Source: Boseongicola sp. SB0675_bin_26 (lineage in GTDB: Bacteria > Pseudomonadota > Alphaproteobacteria > Rhodobacterales > Rhodobacteraceae). From it: DNA of 11,171 bases. The position numbers and the translations under genes were made by a program. The DNA is taken from assembly GCA_009843725.1 (NCBI GenBank), contig VYCX01000126.1, positions 1-11,171 on the forward strand, read 5' to 3'. Positions 1-7,837 of this stretch are shown piece by piece. The notes beneath the pieces were generated by a model that saw only the letters and a list, made by a program, of their open reading frames with translations, made no database searches and was not told where the DNA came from. Position 1 is the first letter of the stretch, and every line of letters begins with the position of its first letter.

Positions 1-148
1 GTGGGAGTCCCAAAAAGAGTCCGGTCGGACCCTGCGGTCAAAAGAAATGCCATTGCTTGATCACCGCCCACTCCTCGTCCGTCAAATCGGTTTCAAATCT
101 GTCCATCAGTCGTGTACACTACTCTCGGGTGGTCTCGTTCCAGGTCAT
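1..148 (-). pseudogene. IS5-family transposase, degenerate N-terminal fragment
   Basis: Read on the minus strand from an ATG at 148-146, the translation starts MTWNETTRE, hits a stop (TAG, 121-119), then continues in the same frame as CTRLMDRFETDLTDEEWAVI before another stop (TGA, 40-38). The block RFETDLTDEEWAVI, preceded by WNETTRE, is the conserved N-terminal start of IS5-family (IS427/IS1031-like) DDE transposases. After the second stop only loosely similar sequence (PQGPTG) remains, and the window edge cuts it off. Two stops and loss of similarity after about 35 codons show a dead fragment; the DDE catalytic part is not in the window. Transcription would run away from manC. The outer end of the element was not located; it should lie between 149 and about 270. 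Confidence 0.75.
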
Positions 149-200
149 GTGGCCCTCCCTGTCTGGTGTGGAAGTCAACGGGGAAAGCCACATCTGGGGG

Positions 201-241
201 GGACCACTCAATTCTAGGTTAAGCTCTTATGGGTGTGGTCC
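201..241. repeat. 7-bp inverted repeat between IS remnant and manC
   Basis: GGACCAC (201-207) and GTGGTCC (235-241) are perfect inverted arms separated by 27 nt. The pair sits just upstream of manC and just outside the transposase remnant. It could be part of an IS end, a weak hairpin in the manC leader, or chance; the long loop argues against a strong hairpin. Confidence 0.3.
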
Positions 242-272
242 ATCGGATCAGAAACCGAACCTGAACGAGGAC

Positions 273-1703
273 GTGAAGGCGTTGGCATCTACCATCCATC
301 CGATTTTGCTCTGCGGGGGTTCGGGGGCACGGCTTTGGCCGATCTCACGCAAATCCTACCCGAAACAGTTTGCGAAATTGATCGGAGAGGAAAGCCTCTT
401 TCAGGCGTCCGCCCGTCGGCTCTCGGGACACGGCTTCGCCGCGCCCACGGTGGTCACGGGGGAGGACTTTCGCTTCATCGTCACTGAACAGTTGGCCGCA
501 GTTGAACAAGTGCCCATGGGCGTCCTGATTGAGCCGGAGGCCCGCAACACCGCGCCCGCGGTTCTTGCGGCCGCGTTGTGGCAAATGGAGCGTGATCAGG
601 ACACTCTTATGCTGGTGGCACCTTCGGATCACGTTATCCCGGATGCACAGGCATTCCGTGCCGCAGTAGCCACCGCTGCGCCTCTCGCGGAGGCGGGCGA
701 TCTTGTCACCTTCGGCATCACTCCGACGCGTGCCGAAACGGGTTATGGCTATCTGGAACTAACTGCTCCGCCGGGCTCCCTGCCACAGCCGCTCAAGGGG
801 TTCATCGAAAAGCCTGATTCCGACCGCGCGAGTCAAATGATCGCGACCGGCCGGCATCTTTGGAATTCCGGGATTTTCCTCTTCACAGCGGCCGCAATAG
901 TTGACGCGTACCGTTCACATGCGCCCGAGATGGTCGCTGCGGTGGGAGCTTCCCTTGAAGGGGCCGAGACCGATCTGGGGTTTACCCGGTTGCACGCTGA
1001 TTCCTGGGCACTTGTCGAAGACATCTCGGTAGACTACGCAATCATGCAAAACGCAGGCAACCTCGCCGTCATGCCTTTTGATGCGGACTGGTTTGATTTG
1101 GGTGACTGGAACACGATTTGGCAGGAGAGTGGTCCGGACGCACTTGGAAATGTCTGCTCCAAGCGCGCGACCGCGATCGACTGCACCAACACGCTTCTGC
1201 GCTCCGAAACCCCGGGGCTGGAACTGGTAGGCATCGGTTTGGAAGGCATCATTGCCGTCGCGATGAAGGATGCGGTGCTGGTGGCGCACAAGTCCGATGC
1301 CCAGCGCGTTAGCAATGTAGTTTCCATATTGAACGAAAGAGGCGTTCAGCAGGCAGTTCAGCTGCCCCGCGAATACCGGCCTTGGGGATGGTACGAAAGT
1401 CTTGTCCTGAGTGACCAGTTTCAAGTGAAGCGTATAGTGGTCTATCCCGACGCAAAGCTAAGCCTCCAAAGCCATGAACATAGATCGGAACATTGGGTGG
1501 TTGTCGAAGGCATAGCACGCGTCAGGATTGACAATGACGTGCGGCTCGTTTCGGAAAACCAGTCTGTGTATGTTCCGCTTGGAACAAAGCATCGATTGGA
1601 AAACCCGGGCAAAGTACCCACTGTTGTTATCGAAGTGCAGGTAGGTTCATATTTTGGAGAAGATGACATTACCCGTTACGAGGATGCATATTGCCGAAAC
1701 TAA
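273..1703 (+). CDS. manC: Mannose-1-phosphate guanylyltransferase / mannose-6-phosphate isomerase
   Basis: Bifunctional type II enzyme (ManC/AlgA/CpsB/XanB family), cytosolic. It isomerises fructose-6-P to mannose-6-P and joins mannose-1-P to GTP to give GDP-mannose for polysaccharide or glycan synthesis. The N-terminal nucleotidyltransferase domain opens with the signature GGSGARLWPISRKSYPKQF (residues 15-33; the usual GTR is GAR here), with FIEKP at 177-181. The C-terminal cupin isomerase domain has SLQSHEHRSEHW at 397-408. At 476 aa it matches the family. The frame is open back to 57, but that extension crosses IS-derived sequence. The GTG at 273 or the TTG at 282 fits homologues, which begin shortly before IHPILLCGG. 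GAGG at 267-270 is too close to the GTG and better spaced for the TTG, so the start is uncertain. The IS fragment immediately upstream may have displaced the native promoter. Confidence 0.93.
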   Translation: MKALASTIHPILLCGGSGARLWPISRKSYPKQFAKLIGEESLFQASARRLSGHGFAAPTVVTGEDFRFIVTEQLAAVEQVPMGVLIEPEARNTAPAVLAAALWQMERDQDTLMLVAPSDHVIPDAQAFRAAVATAAPLAEAGDLVTFGITPTRAETGYGYLELTAPPGSLPQPLKGFIEKPDSDRASQMIATGRHLWNSGIFLFTAAAIVDAYRSHAPEMVAAVGASLEGAETDLGFTRLHADSWALVEDISVDYAIMQNAGNLAVMPFDADWFDLGDWNTIWQESGPDALGNVCSKRATAIDCTNTLLRSETPGLELVGIGLEGIIAVAMKDAVLVAHKSDAQRVSNVVSILNERGVQQAVQLPREYRPWGWYESLVLSDQFQVKRIVVYPDAKLSLQSHEHRSEHWVVVEGIARVRIDNDVRLVSENQSVYVPLGTKHRLENPGKVPTVVIEVQVGSYFGEDDITRYEDAYCRN

Positions 1704-1841
1704 CGCATGATTTGGCTAAGCACTGTCAAAGTTGGATCTAGGCGCCCATTTAAATGCATCATGATGCCGGTGTCACTGTCGGAGAATTTGGCAGCAATTG
1801 GGATCCCGCTAAACCGCATCTGGATGCCCTTCTCTGAACCA

Positions 1842-1860
1842 ATGATTTTCGTCAAATCAT
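1842..1860. terminator. Hairpin between convergent manC and lysR, possible weak terminator
   Basis: ATGATTT (1842-1848) and AAATCAT (1854-1860) form a perfect 7-bp stem with a 5-nt loop, overlapping the lysR stop codon (1854-1852). The genes converge here, so a shared terminator is expected. The stem is AT-rich and no clear T-tract follows on either strand, so function is doubtful. The rest of 1704-1851 shows no recognisable gene. Confidence 0.3.
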
Positions 1861-2733
1861 CGTCTTCATCCAAGCCACAAAAGTATGGACTCGAGGCTTT
1901 GGCGGGTCTTCCCTTGGCCACACAAGATAGTAGTGGCCCCTAGTAGGCTGCGGTGCTCCGAAAGCGCAAATCAGTCGACCTCGAGTAATTTCGCTCTTGG
2001 CCAGATAGTCAGGAAGCAGCGCGACACCCATACCGTGCGCCGCAGCCTGTGCCATGGTCGAAAATTGATCGAACAACATACCCGCCATCCCTTCCGATGC
2101 GATGCCATTCTGGGCAAACCAGTCCGCCCAGGCACTTGGGCGTGTTTCCAGATGCAACAGGCGCGCCGAAAGCAGATCGTCGGCCGATTGAATTTCGCGA
2201 TCCAAGAAATTTGGGGCGCACACCGGCAGGACACGCTCACCAGCGATCCTCAAGTAATGGACACCATGCCAATCGCGACCGCCGTAGTGCAGCGCCGCAT
2301 CGAGTTGACTCTCCACAAAGTCAAAGGGGGCGAGCCTAGTTAGGAGGTTCACGGTAACTTCTGGATGCGCAAGAGCGAAGGCCTCGAGACGCGGAGCAAG
2401 CCAGTGCAATCCGAAAGCGGGGAGTATCCCCAAGTTGAGGCTTCCACCCGAAGGATTTACTCGTAGGGTCAGTGTGCTCTTCGACAGATCGCCGAGGATT
2501 GCGCGGACCTTTTCGCAGTAGTCCCGCGCGGCCGGGGTCAGCTTCAGCCGGACACCTTCACGGGTCACCAGCCGCACTCCAACCTGTCCTTCCAGGACCT
2601 TGATCTGCCGGCTGACCGCGCTGTGGGTCAGGGCTAGTTCGTCTGCAGCGGCGGTCGCACTGCCCAGACGGTCTACTGCCTCCAGGGCTAAAAGCGATGG
2701 GATCGACGGCAAAAAACGGCGAGGGCCAAACAT
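1852..2733 (-). CDS. LysR-family transcriptional regulator (GcvA-like)
   Basis: A 293-aa LysR-type regulator, the usual length. The N-terminal winged helix-turn-helix spans about residues 8-66, with the recognition region around ADELALTHSAVSRQIKVLE followed by VGVRLVTREG. The periplasmic-binding-protein-like effector domain starts near 93. Sequence style such as HYGGRDWHG, a LLHLETRP-type strand and AHGMGVALLP resembles the GcvA branch. The ATG at 2733 has a good Shine-Dalgarno (TGGAG, complement of 2744-2748) about 10 nt upstream. It is divergent from the glutaryl-CoA dehydrogenase operon, so it most likely controls that operon and itself. In pseudomonads a LysR regulator, GcdR, controls gcdH in response to glutarate. 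The ligand here cannot be read from sequence; glutarate, glutaryl-CoA or a 2-oxoacid are candidates. Confidence 0.92.
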   Translation of the reverse strand: MFGPRRFLPSIPSLLALEAVDRLGSATAAADELALTHSAVSRQIKVLEGQVGVRLVTREGVRLKLTPAARDYCEKVRAILGDLSKSTLTLRVNPSGGSLNLGILPAFGLHWLAPRLEAFALAHPEVTVNLLTRLAPFDFVESQLDAALHYGGRDWHGVHYLRIAGERVLPVCAPNFLDREIQSADDLLSARLLHLETRPSAWADWFAQNGIASEGMAGMLFDQFSTMAQAAAHGMGVALLPDYLAKSEITRGRLICAFGAPQPTRGHYYLVWPREDPPKPRVHTFVAWMKTMI

Positions 2734-2765
2734 GTGATTTTTTCTCCAGCTTGCGTGAGAGAGTA

Positions 2766-2795
2766 TTGATAAAGTGTTCTAAGATTTTATGGCAA
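2766..2795 (-). promoter_or_regulatory. Candidate lysR promoter
   Basis: On the minus strand, TTGCCA (2795-2790, five of six matches to the -35 consensus) is followed after 18 nt by TATCAA (2771-2766, four of six matches to the -10). This lies about 30 nt upstream of the lysR start, with the ribosome-binding site between. The match is by eye only. Confidence 0.35.
2769..2790. promoter_or_regulatory. Candidate LysR operator dyad
   Basis: ATAAA (2769-2773) and TTTAT (2786-2790) are perfect inverted arms 12 nt apart, and the left arm contains a T-N11-A pair (T2770, A2782), the generic LysR-type box. The dyad lies within the divergent lysR/gcdH intergenic region, inside the spacer of the candidate lysR promoter, where autorepression and divergent activation would be expected. 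AT-rich dyads are common by chance. Confidence 0.3.
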
Positions 2796-2965
2796 GAATG
2801 GCGAGCGGACTGAAGCGCTTGTGATGAACATGAAAAGTGTCTACGGGCCAGAGGCACGAGGTGCCGGTGTGCGTCGCGGTTGGCCGCTTCGGAAATCGCT
2901 CCGTAGCCGCTGTATTACGGCAACCTGCGGATCGTCGGCGGCAGTCAGATGGCGTTCGCCCCAAC

Positions 2966-4201
2966 ATGAGAACCAAAACGAAAATGCTCCATTCCCCGGA
3001 CACAAACGGCCACGGCCCCTCGCTTGCCGCCTTCGACTGGACAGAACCCTTCCGATTGCCGAGCCAGCTGAACGAAGATGAACGCATGGTGGCCGACAGT
3101 GCGGCCGCTTATGCCTCCGACAAGCTCCTGCCTCGCGTGACGGACGCCTACCTCGAAGAAACAGTGGCGCCGGAAGTCTTTGCCGAAATGGGGGATATGG
3201 GGCTCCTAGGTGTGACGATCCCGGAAGAGTACGGCGGCTTGGGCGCCGGTTATGTTGCGTACGGCCTGGTCGCGCGGGAGATTGAACGTGTGGATTCGGG
3301 CTATCGCTCGATGATGTCGGTGCAGTCCTCGCTGGTGATGTACCCGATCCACGCCTTTGGCTCGGACCACCAGCGCACCAAGTATCTGCCCAAGCTGGCC
3401 TTGGGCGACTGGATCGGTTGTTTCGGCCTGACAGAATCGAACGCGGGTTCGGACCCTGCCGGCATGAGGACGACAGCAATGAAAACCAATGACGGTTATG
3501 TCCTGAACGGGGCGAAGATGTGGATTTCCAACAGCCCCATTGCCGATGTATTTGTCGTTTGGGCCAAGTCAGAAGCCCATGGGGGCAAGATTAGGGGATT
3601 TGTGGTCGAAAGGGGAATGACGGGCCTCGCGACACCCAAGATCGAAGGCAAGCTCTCTTTACGCGCCTCGGTAACTGGTGAGATTGTGATGGACAATGTC
3701 GAGGTGGCCGATGACGCGCTTCTGCCTGGGGTCGAGGGACTGAAGGGGCCCTTCGGCTGCCTAAACCGGGCACGATATGGCATCGCGTGGGGAGCAATGG
3801 GTGCGGCCGAGGATTGCTGGCACCGTTCACGCGCTTACGGGCTGGAACGCACACAATTCGGCAGACCCCTTGCTCAGACGCAGCTGTTCCAAAAGAAGCT
3901 CGCCGACATGCAGACTGAAATCGCGCTCGGCCTACAGGCCGCGCTGCGGGTGGGGCGGATGCTCGACGAGGGCACTGCTGCACCCGAGGCGATCAGCCTC
4001 ATCAAGCGCAACAATTGCGGCAAGGCGCTGGAGATTGCGCGCCAAGCCCGCGACATGCATGGCGGAAACGGGATCATGGCCGATTACCATGTGATGCGTC
4101 ACACCCAGAACCTGGAAACGGTGAACACCTATGAAGGAACCCATGACGTGCATGCGCTGATCCTGGGCCGTGCGCAAACCGGGATTCAGGCATTCGTCTG
4201 A
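2966..4201 (+). CDS. gcdH: Glutaryl-CoA dehydrogenase
   Basis: FAD-dependent acyl-CoA dehydrogenase family enzyme that oxidises and decarboxylates glutaryl-CoA to crotonyl-CoA in lysine, tryptophan and glutarate catabolism, passing electrons to ETF. It closely follows the human GCDH pattern. [15 protein letters not shown] (residues 111-125) carries the carboxylate-binding Arg114 and Ser118, equivalent to mature human Arg94 and Ser98. [14 protein letters not shown] is the FAD/substrate signature. Glu390 in NTYEGTHD is the catalytic base, followed by [15 protein letters not shown]. Length is 411 aa from ATG 2966 or 405 from ATG 2984, against about 395 typical. Neither start has a clear ribosome-binding site; the frame is open back to GTG 2837, but that stretch does not look like protein. 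First gene of the operon, 9 nt before the E1 gene, divergent from the LysR gene. The usual CoA-transferase partner is absent. Confidence 0.95.
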   Translation: MRTKTKMLHSPDTNGHGPSLAAFDWTEPFRLPSQLNEDERMVADSAAAYASDKLLPRVTDAYLEETVAPEVFAEMGDMGLLGVTIPEEYGGLGAGYVAYGLVAREIERVDSGYRSMMSVQSSLVMYPIHAFGSDHQRTKYLPKLALGDWIGCFGLTESNAGSDPAGMRTTAMKTNDGYVLNGAKMWISNSPIADVFVVWAKSEAHGGKIRGFVVERGMTGLATPKIEGKLSLRASVTGEIVMDNVEVADDALLPGVEGLKGPFGCLNRARYGIAWGAMGAAEDCWHRSRAYGLERTQFGRPLAQTQLFQKKLADMQTEIALGLQAALRVGRMLDEGTAAPEAISLIKRNNCGKALEIARQARDMHGGNGIMADYHVMRHTQNLETVNTYEGTHDVHALILGRAQTGIQAFV

Positions 4202-4210
4202 GGCTCGAGC

Positions 4211-6397
4211 ATGGATCGCACTGACATCGTGCACGAGGCGCTTCTTGCTCGCGTCGCGACGCGTGACCTACCGGTCGGGCATCCGCCAGCCGGATCACTG
4301 GCCCCTGCGACCGCTGTCGCGCTCTACCGGGCGGGATGCCTCAGCCGTGCACTCGACAGGCAGTCGCGCGCCATGCAAAGGGCAGGGCAGGGATTCTACA
4401 CCATAGGCTCCTCGGGGCACGAGGGCATGGCAGCTGTAGCCGCAGCCTTGCAGCCTACTGACCTGGCGCTTTTGCATTACCGCGACGCCGCCTTCCAGAT
4501 CGCCCGTGCCGATCAGGTACCTGGCCAGTCCATCACCTGGGACATGATTCTGAGCTTTGCCTGCTCGTCGGAGGACCCGATCTCTGGCGGACGCCACAAA
4601 GTCCTCGGATCACGCACGCTGATGATTCCGCCACAGACCTCCACCATCGCTTCCCATCTGCCCAAAGCGATTGGCGCCGCCTATTCCATTGGGGCCGCAC
4701 GCCGCCACCGGCCAGAGCATCAAGTCCTCGCCGACGACGGGCTTGTGGTTTGTTCCTTTGGCGATGCGTCAACCAATCACTCAACGGCGCAAGGTGCTTT
4801 CAACGCCGCCGCTTGGACCGCTTTCCAGTCGGTGCCACTACCGCTCCTCTTTGTCTGCGAGGACAATGGGATTGGCATCTCTGTCAAGACGCCGAAAGGC
4901 TGGATCGCCGCAAATTTCGCCAACAGGCCGGGACTTGCCTACTACCTTTGCAACGGTCTCGACATCTACGACACTTACCGAGTTACGCAACAAGCAGCCG
5001 AGTTCGTTCGGAGCCGCAAGAGGCCCGCATTCCTTCATATGCGGACCGTCCGCCTTTACGGCCATGCCGGCGCCGATGTGCCCACGACCTATCTCGCGCG
5101 AGCGGAAGTGGAGGCTGAGGAAGCGCAAGACCCGCTTCTTCATTCGGTGCGGCTATTGAGCGAGGCGGGCGCACTGTCCCTCGGCGATGCCCTGAACATC
5201 TACACCGATACATGCGACCGCGTCGTTCGGGTCGCCGCCGAGGCTGTGACCCGTCCGCACCTGAAATCCGCGGCGGAGGTGGCGGCATCTCTCATACCGC
5301 CACCGCGCGCCTGCCACTCCACCTACGTTCCCGCACCCAAGGTGCGCGCCGCGGCCTTCGGCGAAGACCTTACGGCCATGGATCAGCCACAGATCATGTC
5401 ACGAATCATCAACTGGACGCTGACCGACCTGATGCTTGAGTATCCCGAGATCGTGCTAATGGGCCAGGATATCGGTGCTAAGGGTGGAGTCTATGGCGTA
5501 ACGCAGAAACTGTGCCAGCGATTCGGGTCGGATCGCGCCATCGACACGCTGCTGGACGAGCAGTCAATACTCGGGCTCGGCATTGGCATGGCCCACAACG
5601 GTTTCCTACCGATTCCTGAAATCCAGTTCCTGGCCTACCTGCACAATGCCGAAGACCAACTGCGCGGCGAAGCGGCAACGCTGCCATTCTTCTCCAATGG
5701 ACAGTTCTCCAATCCGATGGTCGTGCGCATCGCCGGATTCGGCTATCAGAAGGGGTTCGGAGGCCACTTTCATAACGACAATTCGGTCGCCGTGCTGCGT
5801 GACATTCCCGGCCTGATACTTGCGTGTCCGTCCCATGGTGCTGACGCCGCACAAATGCTTCGCGAGTGCGTGAGGCTCGCGCGGGAAGAACAACGCGTCG
5901 TCGTATTTCTCGAGCCAATCGCGCTCTATCCCATGCGCGACCTTTACGAAGCTGGCGACGGGCTCTGGATGCAGCGCTATCCCGCGCCAGACCAGCGCAT
6001 CGCCCTCGGTGAGGTGGGAGTGACTGGCGGAGGACCGTTGGCTCTTGTCAGCTTTGGCAACGGCCATCTTCTTTCACGACAGGCGCAAGCAACGTTGGCC
6101 GTCGAAGGGATCGAGACCCGCGTAATCGACCTGCGCTGGCTTGCGCCTTTGCCTATTGAAGCGCTCATCGCAGCACTTAGTGACGCGACGCACGTCCTGA
6201 TCGTGGACGAGACACGTTCCACCGGTGGCTTGTCCGAATCGTTGATGACCCTGCTCGCCGAGAATTCCGATCTGCGGTTGGCCCGTCTGGCCGCCAAGGA
6301 CACCTTCATCGCAACCGGGCCCGCCTATGCAATGACGATGCCTTCGTCCGATGGTATCGCCACGGCCGCACGGGCTCTGGTCGGTACAGACAAATGA
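4211..6397 (+). CDS. Fused alpha+beta 2-oxoacid dehydrogenase E1 (ThDP-dependent)
   Basis: A 728-aa single chain joining E1 alpha (about residues 30-370) to E1 beta (about 390-725) of the branched-chain/pyruvate heterotetrameric type. E1 decarboxylates a 2-oxoacid on thiamine diphosphate and normally acylates a lipoyl-E2. The alpha half shows SSGHEG, the ThDP/Mg motif GDAS (184-187) through EDNGIGIS (217-224), in place of the common GDG...NN, and the loop RLYGHAGADVPTTY. The beta half shows GQDIGAKGGVYGVTQKL, TLLDEQSILGLGIGMA with the expected catalytic Glu of the (A/D)EQ motif, EIQFLAYLHNAEDQL, GFGGHFHN and a transketolase-C domain ending VDETRSTGG. No lipoyl, E2 or E3 gene is in the window. 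Second gene of the operon, 9 nt after gcdH; its stop overlaps the next start (ATGA). The 2-oxoacid is unknown; 2-oxoadipate (giving glutaryl) or branched-chain oxoacids are possibilities. Confidence 0.9.
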   Translation: MDRTDIVHEALLARVATRDLPVGHPPAGSLAPATAVALYRAGCLSRALDRQSRAMQRAGQGFYTIGSSGHEGMAAVAAALQPTDLALLHYRDAAFQIARADQVPGQSITWDMILSFACSSEDPISGGRHKVLGSRTLMIPPQTSTIASHLPKAIGAAYSIGAARRHRPEHQVLADDGLVVCSFGDASTNHSTAQGAFNAAAWTAFQSVPLPLLFVCEDNGIGISVKTPKGWIAANFANRPGLAYYLCNGLDIYDTYRVTQQAAEFVRSRKRPAFLHMRTVRLYGHAGADVPTTYLARAEVEAEEAQDPLLHSVRLLSEAGALSLGDALNIYTDTCDRVVRVAAEAVTRPHLKSAAEVAASLIPPPRACHSTYVPAPKVRAAAFGEDLTAMDQPQIMSRIINWTLTDLMLEYPEIVLMGQDIGAKGGVYGVTQKLCQRFGSDRAIDTLLDEQSILGLGIGMAHNGFLPIPEIQFLAYLHNAEDQLRGEAATLPFFSNGQFSNPMVVRIAGFGYQKGFGGHFHNDNSVAVLRDIPGLILACPSHGADAAQMLRECVRLAREEQRVVVFLEPIALYPMRDLYEAGDGLWMQRYPAPDQRIALGEVGVTGGGPLALVSFGNGHLLSRQAQATLAVEGIETRVIDLRWLAPLPIEALIAALSDATHVLIVDETRSTGGLSESLMTLLAENSDLRLARLAAKDTFIATGPAYAMTMPSSDGIATAARALVGTDK

Positions 6398-7431
6398 AGA
6401 CTGCGGTGTTGGTCTGCCCAGGGCGTGGCACCTACAACAAGGCCGAACTTGGATATCTGCGCCAACACTTCCCAGACCCGATCCTTTTGGCCGAATTCGA
6501 CGCTGTGCGAATTTCCGCGGGACAGGACACGGTCACTGCGCTTGACAGCGCCGCTCGGTTCTCCGCCTCCAGGTTCGGTCGCGGTGACAATGCGTCGGCA
6601 CTGATTTATGCGGCTACGTTGGGCGATTTTCTGTCCATCGACCAGTCGAAGATCAAGATCGTGGCCGTTACCGGCAATTCCATGGGCTGGTATTCGGCAC
6701 TTTCTTGCGCCGGTGCGATGACACCTCTGGCGGGGTTCGAATTGGCCAACACCATGGGCACTCTGATGCAGGAGGCGCTGATCGGCGGACAGTTGATCTA
6801 TCCGTTTGCAGGCAACGACTGGCGACCGAATCCGGAAAGGAAGGCAAAGCTGCTGGCCCTAGTTTCCGAGATCGATGCGCAACCCGATCATGCCCTGGCT
6901 CTCTCCATCGACCTCGGTGGAATGCTAGTTCTTGCGGGCAACGAGGCGGGACTCAAGTCTTTTGAGGAGGCCGTTCCAAGAATTCAGGACAGGTTTCCCA
7001 TGCGCATGGACAATCACGCCGCATTTCACACAAAGTTACAGTCCCGAGTCGCCGAACTGGCCCGCGCGCGCATCGGAGCGACGTGCTTCGACCATCCTCA
7101 ACTACCGCTCATCGACGGGCGCGGCGCGATTTGGTGGCCAGGATCGAGCGACGCAAGGAACCTTCGAGACTACACACTTGGCCATCAGGTTACTCAAAGC
7201 TACAACTTCACCCGCGCAGTCATAATCGCAGCGCGGGAATTCGCGCCCGATATCTTCATCGTTACCGGTCCCGGTGCCATCTTTGGAGGAGCCGTGGCAC
7301 AGTCTCTGATCCTCGCCAACTGGCGAGGCATGGGCAACAAGACGGATTTCCGGGACCTGCAGGCCCGGGCGCCTGTCCTCGTCTCCATGGGTGTCAAGAC
7401 GCAAAGGCCAAGCGTAACAGATTGCGAGTGA
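6394..7431 (+). CDS. Divergent FabD-like acyltransferase
   Basis: A 345-aa protein of the malonyl-CoA:ACP transacylase fold. It keeps the nucleophile elbow GNSMGWYSAL (Ser96) followed by CAG, the catalytic His212 in AAFHT, and a C-terminal VTGPGAIFGG strand-loop. Compared with E. coli FabD as I recall it, several active-site positions differ: PGQGSQ becomes PGRGTY (Gln11 to Arg11), GHSLG becomes GNSMG, the malonate-clamping Arg117 aligns with Met121 (TMGTLMQEA against MRGKFMQEA), and Gln250 aligns with Asn271. Loss of the Arg argues against malonyl specificity, so it should not be called fabD. It starts inside the stop of the E1 gene (ATGA at 6394-6397), implying translational coupling. A reasonable inference is acyl transfer between the E1 product and CoA, an ACP or another thiol. 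No ACP is encoded nearby. Confidence 0.82.
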   Translation: MKTAVLVCPGRGTYNKAELGYLRQHFPDPILLAEFDAVRISAGQDTVTALDSAARFSASRFGRGDNASALIYAATLGDFLSIDQSKIKIVAVTGNSMGWYSALSCAGAMTPLAGFELANTMGTLMQEALIGGQLIYPFAGNDWRPNPERKAKLLALVSEIDAQPDHALALSIDLGGMLVLAGNEAGLKSFEEAVPRIQDRFPMRMDNHAAFHTKLQSRVAELARARIGATCFDHPQLPLIDGRGAIWWPGSSDARNLRDYTLGHQVTQSYNFTRAVIIAAREFAPDIFIVTGPGAIFGGAVAQSLILANWRGMGNKTDFRDLQARAPVLVSMGVKTQRPSVTDCE

Positions 7432-7742
7432 CTGAATGATACCGCAGCTTCAGCTTGACACTTGTATCCTCGGCCCTGGATTACACGCTGGCGGGCTTTG
7501 GGGCGACGTGTCAGTAAATGTCCTTCATCAGGTGTTTGAACGACCAGGCGAACCAACTGTGAGATCGGCACGACAAATACTTCCTGCTTCGCAAAGCCAA
7601 GGCGGAGGGGCTTTTCGCTATCGACTTCGGACAGCCAATCGAAAGTATTCTGGTCTTGCCGGCAGACCCGGCGATAGCACACATCCCGTCCGCAAGCAGC
7701 CTCATCGGATGTAATGGCAACCGAATGGTTATGGGAACCCCA

Positions 7743-7824
7743 GGTTCCAACTGCCTGTCATGACACGCCCATTCCGCTGATCAGGTTCACATAAGAATCT
7801 GGTTCTCTCCTGTCGGTTTTGACA
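7743..7824. repeat. Imperfect direct repeat upstream of recombinase remnant
   Basis: Two related stretches, 7743-7765 and 7801-7824, share the order GGTTC, CCTGTC, TGACA with small indels, and a third AGGTTCAC lies at 7783-7790. They sit immediately before the first recombinase reading frame, where the terminal repeats and recombinase-binding sites of a tyrosine-recombinase element would be. Assigned by eye. Confidence 0.35.
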
Positions 7825-7837
7825 CTGAGAGGAGAGA
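7804..7837 (+). promoter_or_regulatory. Hairpin covering the ribosome-binding site of recombinase 1
   Basis: TCTCTCCT (7804-7811) is perfectly complementary to AGGAGAGA (7830-7837), which contains the Shine-Dalgarno AGGAG seven nt before the ATG at 7842. Inside the 18-nt loop, TGTC and GACA could partly pair as well. Such a structure would limit translation of read-through mRNA, a common device in mobile elements. Here it would control a dead gene. Confidence 0.4.

Noticed and set aside
57..272. N-terminal extension of manC
   Set aside because: It crosses the antisense of an IS5 transposase start, and homologues begin near IHPILLCGG.
1700..1921. Minus-strand frame (73 codons) and plus-strand frame 1707-1943 between manC and lysR
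   Set aside because: They mirror each other, overlap the lysR 3' end and match no family I recognise. No ribosome-binding site was seen.
2837..2965. N-terminal extension of gcdH from GTG 2837
   Set aside because: The translation is Arg/Val-rich, unlike acyl-CoA dehydrogenase N-termini, and would make the protein about 60 residues too long.
6394..7431. Naming this gene fabD
   Set aside because: It has lost several FabD active-site residues and sits in a catabolic-looking operon rather than with fabG, acpP or fabF.
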